Below, piece after piece: positions 8,291 to 14,414 of a DNA stretch of 24,136 nucleotides (within the stretch, counting starts at the first letter, position 1; every line of letters starts with the position of its first letter). The notes under the pieces are model-generated. The model was not told the origin of the DNA. It was given only the letters and a program-made list of their open reading frames with translations, and ran no database searches. The stretch is from JAZDFC01 sp043808235 (lineage in GTDB: Bacteria; Bacteroidota; Ignavibacteria; Ignavibacteriales; Melioribacteraceae). The stretch is from positions 1 to 24,136 of the forward strand of contig JAZDFC010000078.1 in the NCBI GenBank assembly GCA_043808235.1. Direction: 5' to 3'. Made by a program: the position numbers and the translations under genes.

Positions 8291-8466
8291 GTCCCATACG
8301 GGGCTTTATTCATGAAGATAGAAATCATAGTGCTAAAAATATTTTGTCCCTAAAGGGACAATTCGCAACAAATATGCATATAAACCGGCATTATCTTGCA
8401 ATCCCGCTGGGGATGAAATATTTATAGTTAATCGCACCCAATATTCGAATTAAGTCCCATCGGGAC
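8291..8466. repeat. Array of four GTCCC/GGGAC-type hairpins at about 55-bp period
   Basis: Four short palindromes share the form (G/A)TCCC-loop-GGGA(C/T). They are GTCCC ATAC GGGGC (8291-8304, one G-T pair), TGTCCC TAAA GGGACA (8345-8360), ATCCC GCTG GGGAT (8401-8414) and GTCCC ATC GGGAC (8454-8466). Their centres are 55, 55 and 52.5 bases apart. The last two are followed by GAAATAT-type sequence. Between them the sequence is unrelated. The stems are conserved while the bases differ, as in REP/BIME-like elements. No REP-associated transposase is in the window. Confidence 0.6.
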
Positions 8467-8665
8467 GAAATATCGGAATTTTATTTTGGACAGATATGAT
8501 AATGAGGGAGATAAAGTGTTAATGCCATCGAGTGCAAACCATCCCTGATTAATTTTGAATCAACCTCTTCACGGGAAGAAAACGGATTGCTTTCATTTTT
8601 ACAAGAAAGAACCATAAGAATGTGTAAAAGAAAGTGCCTATTGATATTTAAATTTCCAATTGAAA

Positions 8666-8819
8666 TAACAAGTGGTTACGTCAAGTCGCTTTCCGCGTGC
8701 CCGCCATCTGTTGGGTGGGGCTTAGTTCAACTCTGGATTATGTCCCCGGCGGAGTTTATCCGGCGAAGCAGTATTTTTGCGCAGACGGGCCCGGCATCAA
8801 TGCTTAGTATGTTATGTGC
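8666..8819. repeat. Intergenic repeat B, copy 1
   Basis: Aligned with 9724-9876 along its whole length in the same orientation. The match is strongest at about 8742-8800: a shared block around CCCCGGCGGAGTTTATCCGG, then 26 identical bases containing GCAGTATTTTTGCGCAGACG. Both copies end in TTAGTA(T/G)GTTAT just before the 3' end of a minus-strand gene. It contains GTTGGGT (8710-8716) where copy 2 has GTTAGGC. Confidence 0.8.
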
Positions 8820-8824
8820 TGTAA

Positions 8825-9217
8825 CTACTTTCTAATTTTCAGATTTAAGTACTGCCCCATTGGTTCAAAATCCCTATCGTTGTGTAATAATTCTATGTCG
8901 TTTTCAATACAGAATGTCCCTATAATTAAATCAACCGTCTTTCTAATGGTTATTCCCTTTGTTCTAAGATATCTAAAATTGTCAGCGCTCTTTATTGCTA
9001 AATCTTCGTTACAAATATTAAAACACGGAAAAGACTGCATTATTTCTTTAGCAATCTTATAATCTTTATCACTTCTGAATCCTTGCAAAACCTCTGCTAA
9101 TATATAATCTCCAGTTATTACTAATTCGTTACCGAGCAAAGCATTTAATTCGTCTGTGTGCCAATTAATAATTCCATTGAAGTAATCAATGTATACTGAA
9201 GAATCTACAAGAATCAT
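8825..9217 (-). CDS. vapC: VapC-type PIN-domain toxin
   Basis: A 130-residue PIN-domain protein. The acidic residues that hold the metal ions are in place: D5 in MILVDSSVYIDYF, E42 in ILAEVLQGF, D96 in TVDLIIGTF, and D114/D116 in HNDRDF. PIN toxins of VapBC systems are magnesium-dependent endoribonucleases that cut tRNA or rRNA when released from their antitoxin. The length is normal and the active site is complete, so it should be functional. The ATG overlaps the antitoxin stop (ATGA) and a GAGG eight bases ahead supports it; toxin and antitoxin are thus translationally coupled. The cut RNA cannot be predicted. The pair is bounded by repeat B copy 1 on the 3' side and repeat A copy 1 on the 5' side. 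Confidence 0.92.
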   Translation of the reverse strand: MILVDSSVYIDYFNGIINWHTDELNALLGNELVITGDYILAEVLQGFRSDKDYKIAKEIMQSFPCFNICNEDLAIKSADNFRYLRTKGITIRKTVDLIIGTFCIENDIELLHNDRDFEPMGQYLNLKIRK

Positions 9218-9408
9218 TTGGTAGTCCTCATTTCATCAAGATTACCCTCCCATTTTAATTTACCGCGTAATTTCTTGAGTCTACTCTGCTTTTTAACTTG
9301 CACAAGCAGCTTTAACGCTTCCTCTACGACATCTTTCTTTGTTGAAAGACCGGAAATTTTAAGAGCAGCATTCATTAGTTTATCATCAATAGCAATATTT
9401 GTTCTCAT
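9214..9408 (-). CDS. vapB: VapB-type antitoxin (ribbon-helix-helix)
   Basis: A 64-residue protein starting MRTNIAIDDKLMNAALKISG, the ribbon-helix-helix start of VapB antitoxins (DUF2191 group): a DNA-binding beta strand (TNIAID) then two helices (KLMNAALKIS and KKDVVEEALKLLVQ). The basic, flexible C-terminal tail (RLKKLRGKLKWEGNLDEMR) is the part that usually wraps around the toxin. AAGGA seven bases ahead selects the ATG at 9408 over a longer frame starting at 9453, which would cover the promoter. It probably represses its own operon with VapC; a matching inverted repeat overlies the -10 box. Confidence 0.88.
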   Translation of the reverse strand: MRTNIAIDDKLMNAALKISGLSTKKDVVEEALKLLVQVKKQSRLKKLRGKLKWEGNLDEMRTTK

Positions 9409-9425
9409 TAGTTTTTCCTTATGAT

Positions 9426-9471
9426 GTGTATTGTTTATAGTTATTATACACATTACAATTCAATTAAACAA
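9426..9471 (-). promoter_or_regulatory. vapBC promoter with overlapping operator-like inverted repeat
   Basis: On the minus strand a good promoter is visible: TTGTTT (9466-9471), 17 bases, and a perfect TATAAT (9443-9448). GTGTAT (9426-9431) and ATACAC (9446-9451) form an inverted repeat with a 14-base spacer that overlaps the -10 box, a position suited to autorepression by VapB-VapC. The operator role is inferred. Confidence 0.6.
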
Positions 9472-9491
9472 CTAACATTTTTGTATAGCAC

Positions 9492-9715
9492 AGTTATGGT
9501 AGGAATGCCGGTTGCCCGACATCCCACACACAGTTCCCGGTTCCGTAAAAAACACGGGATAAACTGTGCAGTTTTTGCCGACTTGTCGGCACTCTTAAGT
9601 GATACTCGCTTCCGCTTTCGGCAGTGCGGGTGAAATACAATTAATTAGTTACTTCTTGATGGGCTTATCTGTCAATTCTCTTATTCTCAGATTTCTATTT
9701 CCTTGACACAATTGC
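9492..9715. repeat. Intergenic repeat A, copy 1
   Basis: Aligns in the same orientation with 10703-10880. Shared blocks include AGTTATGGTAGGAA at the start, CGCTTCCGCTTTC in the middle, and at the end a block containing AGATTTCTATTTCCTTGACA. This copy is about 46 bases longer. The extra part includes a perfect hairpin GCCGAC-TT-GTCGGC (9577-9590). A second hairpin pairs CACAGTTCCCG (9529-9539) with CGGGATAAACTGTG (9555-9568). It lies just upstream of the vapB promoter. Confidence 0.8.
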
Positions 9716-9742
9716 ACCAAATTTACAAGTGTTTGTGTCAAG
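9702..9742. repeat. Perfect 10-bp inverted repeat at the A/B junction
   Basis: CTTGACACAA (9702-9711) and TTGTGTCAAG (9733-9742) are perfect inverted copies around a 21-base loop. The left arm is also present in A copy 2 (10867-10876), but the right arm is not kept there; B copy 1 keeps only the CGTCAAG end. Confidence 0.7.
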
Positions 9743-9876
9743 TCGTTTTACGTTTACCCGTTATTTTGTTAGGCGGGGTTTAGTTCAATACTGGATTATG
9801 CCCCGGCGGAGTTTATCCGGTGAAGCAGTATTTTTGCGCAGACGGGCTCGGCATCAATCCTTAGTAGGTTATAAGC
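9724..9876. repeat. Intergenic repeat B, copy 2
   Basis: Second copy of the element at 8666-8819, ending 12 bases before the stop of the GIY-YIG gene. It is partly self-complementary: AATACTG (9787-9793) with CAGTATT (9826-9832), and GGATTATGCC (9793-9802) with GGCATCAATCC (9850-9860) with one bulged base. The two pairings cross each other. Copy 1 has changes that weaken both pairings without compensation. It carries GTTAGGC at 9768-9774. Confidence 0.8.
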
Positions 9877-9888
9877 GTTCTCAAATAT

Positions 9889-10353
9889 TTACTCTTTATT
9901 TATAAATTCAAATATTTGTGAAGCTATTTTCCTACCATCCTTAAATTTGTTATTAAAATGTATTTCGTTCTGAAAGAGTGGCCAACTATTTGTTTTGTTT
10001 CTAACCAAATATGTAAGTTCGGCTTCAATGTTTTCAAGTTGAGTTTCGTTACAGCTCTCAAAAATCCAAACAAATAATTGTACACATTTAATATTTTTCC
10101 ACTTGTAACCGTGATAACCATTTTTACCTTCAGCTTTAAATCCCAAACGGAACCTATTTCTTAATGACTGACGCGTAATACCTATGTAAAGAAACTCTTT
10201 ATTACTTTTTATTATATATAATTTATATCCTTTTCCCGTTAGTGGTTTACTAAATGAATTAAGGACTTTTTTAGAATTTAGATCAAGAATATTTATAATT
10301 CTATTATCCTTAAACTCTAATTCCAATGATATGTAGTTCTCAACTTCGTTCAT
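9889..10353 (-). CDS. GIY-YIG-domain protein, putative nuclease
   Basis: A 154-residue protein. Residues 1-40 form an unrecognised leading part. A GIY-YIG core follows: KLY (44-46) in the GIY position, YIGIT (56-60) in the YIG position, a basic helix with Arg residues 61, 65 and 67, and a downstream helix with Glu (ENIEAELTYL, E110/E112) where the metal-binding Glu belongs. GIY-YIG enzymes cut DNA, as in homing and restriction endonucleases, UvrC and some selfish elements. Which of these applies is not clear; no restriction methylase or other partner is present. The start at 10353 overlaps the end of the zinc-ribbon gene by 14 bp, so the two are one unit. The sequence is very AT-rich relative to the flanking housekeeping genes, which suggests transfer. 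Confidence 0.83.
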   Translation of the reverse strand: MNEVENYISLELEFKDNRIINILDLNSKKVLNSFSKPLTGKGYKLYIIKSNKEFLYIGITRQSLRNRFRLGFKAEGKNGYHGYKWKNIKCVQLFVWIFESCNETQLENIEAELTYLVRNKTNSWPLFQNEIHFNNKFKDGRKIASQIFEFINKE

Positions 10354-10678
10354 TATTGCTTTTGTTCATTTCTTGAATTACAATTCCACCAAATCGAGCT
10401 TCTTGTGCGAAAAATTTCTTATCTCGAATAAAGCAAATATTGGAATTATATTTTTCATTTTGCGCATTATCGCAATAATATCCTTGGCAGCCATAACCCA
10501 ATAATTCGGTATTATAAAAAACTACACTTTTGCCATTTTTATCTGTAATTAATTTTTTACAATTGTGACATATATACTTCGGATATCGAGAACTATGGGT
10601 AACAGATTTCCCACAATTTGGACAAAATTGCTTGTGCTCGGAAATTTTTGTGGTTTTTGAGATATCTGCTTTTTTCAT
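10340..10678 (-). CDS. Small zinc-ribbon hypothetical protein
   Basis: A 112-residue protein with a zinc ribbon near the N-terminus: CPNCG (C19, C22) and CHNC (C37, C40). More Cys residues follow at 64, 69 and 82, and the conserved-looking stretch ARFGGIVIQ lies near the end. It looks like a family of small Bacteroidota hypothetical proteins whose shared features, from memory, are the CPNCG ... SSRYP ... C-x2-C ribbon and the EARFGGIVIQ tail; function unknown. No membrane segment or signal peptide. There is no obvious Shine-Dalgarno sequence before the ATG at 10678. It overlaps the GIY-YIG gene by 14 bp and the two are likely co-transcribed. The pair could be a nucleic-acid-targeting module, with the ribbon protein as binding or regulatory partner, but that is a guess. 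Confidence 0.75.
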   Translation of the reverse strand: MKKADISKTTKISEHKQFCPNCGKSVTHSSRYPKYICHNCKKLITDKNGKSVVFYNTELLGYGCQGYYCDNAQNEKYNSNICFIRDKKFFAQEARFGGIVIQEMNKSNNERS

Positions 10679-10702
10679 CTATTTATTATTTTCACAAAGC
10701 TT

Positions 10703-10880
10703 AGTTATGGTAGGAACGTCAGTTGCCTAACATCCCCCACACAGATCCCGGAGCCGTAAAAAAAACGGACTTTTCAGCGATAGTCGCTTCCGCTTTCAGC
10801 AGTTCGAGCGAAGTTACTCCTTGATTCGCTTATCTATCAATTCTCTTATACTCAGATTTCTATTTCCTTGACACAATTGC
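10703..10880. repeat. Intergenic repeat A, copy 2
   Basis: Second, shorter copy of the element at 9492-9715, in the same orientation and again placed just upstream of a minus-strand gene pair. It contains GCCTAAC (10725-10731), where copy 1 has GCCCGAC, and a small hairpin CCG-A-run-CGG at about 10754-10768. It ends with the shared CTTGACACAATTGC. Confidence 0.8.
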
Positions 10881-11079
10881 GTACAAATCTTTTACATTAT
10901 TTTTTCTTGGCGTTGAATTTGGCCAAACATCCGCCGATAAATTAAATTAATATTGGATATCTGTCAATAAAATAATTTATATTTTTAATTAACGGTACTT
11001 CCCCCTGTTTTCACACTTTCCCTGAGCCTTAGTCTTTTACTGAATACTGATTACTGACTACTAAATACTGCTTTCAAAA

Positions 11080-11108
11080 TTGATATTCGTTCATCATTAA
11101 ATTAAATT
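11080..11108 (+). promoter_or_regulatory. Possible mutS promoter
   Basis: TTGATA (11080-11085), a 17-base spacer and TAAATT (11103-11108) would start transcription about 15 bases before the mutS ATG. The TAAATTTTG also resembles, imperfectly, the TAnnTTTG -7 element of Bacteroidota promoters. Confidence 0.35.
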
Positions 11109-11130
11109 TTGACCCAAATCTTGAGAGAAT

Positions 11131-13740
11131 ATGCAGTTAACACCTTTGATGACTCAGTATAATCGCGTTAAAAACGAGTACCCGGACACAATCGTGTTGT
11201 TCAGGGTCGGGGATTTCTTCGAGACTTTCGAAGAAGACGCCAAAACTGCCTCAAAAGTGTTGGGCATTACTCTTACCAAAAGGGCAAACGGGCAGGCACA
11301 GCATGTTCCGTTAGCCGGATTTCCGCATCATGCAATCGATACATATTTACCCAAGTTAGTTCGTGCCGGTTACCGTGTTGCAGTCTGCGAACAGATGGAA
11401 GATCCGAAACTTGCCAAAGGAATTGTAAAACGGGATGTGATTGAAATTGTTACTCCGGGCGTAGCTTTTACCGATAAATTATTGGATCACAAAAAGAACA
11501 ATTATCTTGCAGCAATCTTCATCGAAAATGACCGTGCTGGAATTTCATTCAGTGATGTATCCACGGGTGAATTTTATACTTACGAAATCCCGGTTTCAGA
11601 AATTCAGCAGCAATTGATTTTAACTAATCCTTCAGAAATATTGATTTCGAAAAAACAGAAGAATGAATTAGAGCCGGTAATCAACAAAACTCTCGGTAGT
11701 GTGCGTATAACAAAAATTGATGAATGGATTTTTAATTTTGAATACGGAAGGGATTTACTTCTCGGTCAATTCAACACCAAAACACTAAAGGGATTCGGAA
11801 TCGAGCATCTTCCAAATGGAATAATTTCAGCGGGTGTGGTTTTACATTATTTAAAGGAAACTCAGAAAGCTAATCTCGGTCATCTTAATAAAATTTCGTT
11901 GTATAATCCTTCGGATTATATGCTTCTCGATCCCGCGACAAAAAGAAATCTTGAAATTACTTTTACCATGCAGGATGGCGGACGCGAAGGTTCGTTGATT
12001 TCCATTCTTGATAAAACGGAAACGGCGATGGGCGCGAGGCTATTAAAGAAATGGATTTCCGCGCCATTAAGAAAGTTAGAGCCGATTAAAAAGCGACAGG
12101 AATGTGTTGCTGAGTTTTTGAACAATAAAACCGTTCGAAAAAATCTTCATAATGAACTAAAAGAAATCGGCGATCTTGAACGTCTCGTTTCAAAAGTATG
12201 TACCGGCAGGGCAAATCCGCGCGAGATGAATCACATAAAAACTTCATTGAAAAAAATCCCGCTTGTTAAACAATTATTGGATCAAGTAAAATCGGATGTA
12301 ATAAATTCGATAAATGAAAAACTAAAAGAATTAGACAACGTTGTAGAAAAAATTGATAAATCAATTTCAGATGAACCGCCATTGGGTGTAAGCGACGGCG
12401 GAGTAATACGACAAGGTTTCAGCCCCGAACTTGATGAACTGCGCGACCTTTCTTTGAATGCGAAAAGCTGGGTAGCGAATATGCAAAAACAGGAAAGAGA
12501 AAAGACCGGCATCTCGTCGTTAAAAGTAAGTTACAATAAAGTGTTCGGATATTATATTGAAGTTAGTAATGCCAACAAGGATAAAGTCCCGGAAAATTAT
12601 ATTCGCAAGCAGACACTCGTAAACAATGAACGATTTATTACTCCTGAACTGAAGGAATACGAAGACAAAATTTTAAACGCGGAAGAAAAAATCGGTATTC
12701 TTGAAATGCAGCTTTTTAACGAGATAAGAAATTTTGTTGCGACCGAAGCATCTGCGATTCAGGAGAACGCCAGATTAATTGGAATGCTCGATTGTTTCGT
12801 TTCATTTGCCGACTGTGCCGAGCAATACAATTATGTTCAGCCGGCTATTGATGAATCGGATGTGCTTGAAATTATTGACGGCAGGCATCCTGTTGTTGAA
12901 CAAATCCTTCCGCCGGGAGAAAAATTTACTCCGAATAGCTGCAAACTTGATGATGAAGAAAACCAAATAATCATTCTTACCGGTCCAAACATGTCGGGTA
13001 AAAGTGTCTATCTTCGTCAAATTGGATTGATTGTACTTCTCGCTCAAATCGGTTCGTTCGTACCGGCAAAAGAAGCGAGGATTGGTTTGGTAGATAAAAT
13101 TTACACACGCGTTGGCGCAAGCGATAACATTTCCGCAGGTGAAAGTACATTCCTTGTTGAGATGCAGGAAGCAGCAAATATTTTAAATAATGCAACAAAT
13201 AAAAGTTTGATATTACTTGATGAGATTGGAAGAGGAACGAGTACATTCGATGGCATTTCGATAGCCTGGGCGATTACGGAATATCTTCATGAAAATCCGA
13301 ATGTCGCGGCTAAAACACTTTTCGCAACACACTATCACGAAATGAATGAGATGGCTTCGCTGTTTCCAAAAATTAAAAATTTTAAAGTGGATGTGCGCGA
13401 GTACGGAGATAAAGTAATCTTTCTTCACAAAGTGCTGCCAGGAGGCGCCGATCATAGTTACGGAATCCAGGTTGCGATGATGGCAGGGCTTCCGTCGTTT
13501 GTAACGAACCGAGCAAAAGAAATTTTACAGAATCTTGAGAGTAAAGAATTAACTCCATACGAAGTTAAAAAGGCAAAACTTGAGAAACTGAAGCAAAAAG
13601 ACGATTTACAGATCAGTTTATTTGAACTAAAAGACAATGGATTGAGAAAAGAAATTGACGATATTTCGATTAACGATTTGACCCCGCTCGAAGCGCTGAA
13701 CAAATTGAGCGAGTTAAAAAAGAAGGTAAATGAAAAATAG
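11131..13740 (+). CDS. mutS: DNA mismatch repair protein MutS
   Basis: An 869-residue, full-length MutS. It recognises mispaired bases and small loops in newly made DNA and recruits MutL. The N-terminal mismatch-binding domain has the Phe-x-Glu motif (F29-F30-E31 in VGDFFETF) that stacks on the mispaired base. Connector, lever and clamp regions follow (about 125-560). The ATPase domain has Walker A GPNMSGKS (618-625), the STFLVEM signature (672-678), Walker B LLDEIGRGTSTFDG (695-708) and THYHE (733-737). QISLF at 827-831 matches the beta-clamp-binding motif found in MutS C-termini, and a short helical dimerisation tail follows. The ATG at 11131 aligns with the usual MutS N-terminus and has a GAGAG just ahead. 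It heads a plus-strand group with the lipoprotein, aroF and tyrA. Sequence integrity suggests normal function. Confidence 0.99.
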   Translation: MQLTPLMTQYNRVKNEYPDTIVLFRVGDFFETFEEDAKTASKVLGITLTKRANGQAQHVPLAGFPHHAIDTYLPKLVRAGYRVAVCEQMEDPKLAKGIVKRDVIEIVTPGVAFTDKLLDHKKNNYLAAIFIENDRAGISFSDVSTGEFYTYEIPVSEIQQQLILTNPSEILISKKQKNELEPVINKTLGSVRITKIDEWIFNFEYGRDLLLGQFNTKTLKGFGIEHLPNGIISAGVVLHYLKETQKANLGHLNKISLYNPSDYMLLDPATKRNLEITFTMQDGGREGSLISILDKTETAMGARLLKKWISAPLRKLEPIKKRQECVAEFLNNKTVRKNLHNELKEIGDLERLVSKVCTGRANPREMNHIKTSLKKIPLVKQLLDQVKSDVINSINEKLKELDNVVEKIDKSISDEPPLGVSDGGVIRQGFSPELDELRDLSLNAKSWVANMQKQEREKTGISSLKVSYNKVFGYYIEVSNANKDKVPENYIRKQTLVNNERFITPELKEYEDKILNAEEKIGILEMQLFNEIRNFVATEASAIQENARLIGMLDCFVSFADCAEQYNYVQPAIDESDVLEIIDGRHPVVEQILPPGEKFTPNSCKLDDEENQIIILTGPNMSGKSVYLRQIGLIVLLAQIGSFVPAKEARIGLVDKIYTRVGASDNISAGESTFLVEMQEAANILNNATNKSLILLDEIGRGTSTFDGISIAWAITEYLHENPNVAAKTLFATHYHEMNEMASLFPKIKNFKVDVREYGDKVIFLHKVLPGGADHSYGIQVAMMAGLPSFVTNRAKEILQNLESKELTPYEVKKAKLEKLKQKDDLQISLFELKDNGLRKEIDDISINDLTPLEALNKLSELKKKVNEK

Positions 13741-13751
13741 AGAACTGCCTT

Positions 13752-14399
13752 ATGGATTATAAATCGAAAAAAAATATGATAAAGAATTTATTCCGGCATA
13801 ATCTTGCTCTTATTCTTGTTCTTATTCTTAGCTCCTGCAAACCGGACTATTCGCCAGAAGAAAAAGAGTACATCGCGAAAATTGAGCAGCATAGAAAAGA
13901 TCAGAACGTATATTTTATGAACAGTCCGGATTCCCCGTTCAATTTAAAAGGCAAAGTTAGATTCCATGAATTGAATTATTTCGAAGTCGATCCGAAATTT
14001 AAATTCACGAGTAGAATATTTGAGTATCAGCCAAAGGACACGCTTACTATTTACGGCACAAAAGGTGAAGCGCGTAAAACTGTGAAATATGGATTCATAA
14101 CTTTCAAGTTCGAAGAACGCAATCATATCTTAAATGTTTATGAGAGTGTTAGCAGGGATGGGGAAAAATATTACAGCATCTGGTTCACGGATAAAACGAC
14201 AAACGATGAATCATACGGTGTGGGAAGATACCTTGATTTAGAGAAAAAGGAAGACCCGGAATATCTGTATACAATTGATTTTAATTTGGCTTACAATCCG
14301 TATTGCGCATACAGCCCGGATTATTCATGCGCAATACCTACAAAAGAAGATTACTTAGATATTGAAGTAGAAGCTGGCGAAAAAAAATTTCACGATTAG
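13752..14399 (+). CDS. DUF1684-family lipoprotein
   Basis: A 215-residue protein with an N-terminal hydrophobic segment ending in a lipobox (LSSC, lipidated Cys29), so it is probably attached to a membrane facing the periplasm. The body matches DUF1684: NSPDSPF near residue 56, YGFITFKFEERNHILNVYE in the middle, and the C-terminal NPYCAYSPDYSCAIPTKEDY. The NPYC...CAIP region is the most conserved part of the family, and function is unknown. The ATG at 13752 lies 11 bases after mutS, with only a weak GAG ahead; ATG at 13776 (residue 9) is an alternative that keeps the lipobox. Placement between mutS and aroF is probably co-transcription without a functional link. Confidence 0.85.
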   Translation: MDYKSKKNMIKNLFRHNLALILVLILSSCKPDYSPEEKEYIAKIEQHRKDQNVYFMNSPDSPFNLKGKVRFHELNYFEVDPKFKFTSRIFEYQPKDTLTIYGTKGEARKTVKYGFITFKFEERNHILNVYESVSRDGEKYYSIWFTDKTTNDESYGVGRYLDLEKKEDPEYLYTIDFNLAYNPYCAYSPDYSCAIPTKEDYLDIEVEAGEKKFHD

Positions 14400-14414
14400 C
14401 ATAGGAGTTATAAA

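Larger units (their letters stand above)
8101..8824. other. Gene-free stretch holding the hairpin array and repeat B copy 1
   Basis: The open frames here do not look like proteins; the longest plus-strand frame (8236-8427) is made from the hairpin array. 8128-8290 and 8467-8665 show nothing beyond AT-rich sequence and the possible hicB promoter. The array occupies 8291-8466 and repeat B copy 1 occupies 8666-8819, which ends close to the vapC stop codon. Confidence 0.6.
9409..9888. other. Intergenic stretch made of repeats A (copy 1) and B (copy 2)
   Basis: Apart from the vapBC promoter, almost the whole stretch is repeat A copy 1 (9492-9715) and repeat B copy 2 (9724-9876), with an inverted repeat bridging their junction. 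No protein-like frame is seen. Confidence 0.65.
10679..11130. other. Gene-free stretch ahead of mutS
   Basis: Contains repeat A copy 2 (10703-10880). At about 10890-10920 a short segment (TTATTTTTTCTTGGCG) weakly resembles the TTATTTTGTTAGGCG of repeat B and may be a decayed third copy. At 11039-11070 there is a low-complexity run of ACTGAATACTGATTACTG type. A possible mutS promoter is at the right end. No protein-like frame is seen. Confidence 0.6.

Noticed and set aside
8236..8427. A 63-codon plus-strand open frame
   Set aside because: It runs through three of the hairpins, has no ribosome binding site and does not resemble a protein family.
8291..8466. Short repeats at even spacing, considered as a CRISPR array
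   Set aside because: The repeated parts are only 13-16 bases and differ from one another, and no cas gene is near; CRISPR repeats are longer and almost identical.
8530..8600. Minus-strand reading MKAIRFLPVKRLIQN and an overlapping frame with LIRDGLHSMALTLY
   Set aside because: The frames are short and end quickly. They may be remnants of something, but no family can be named and no start signal is visible.
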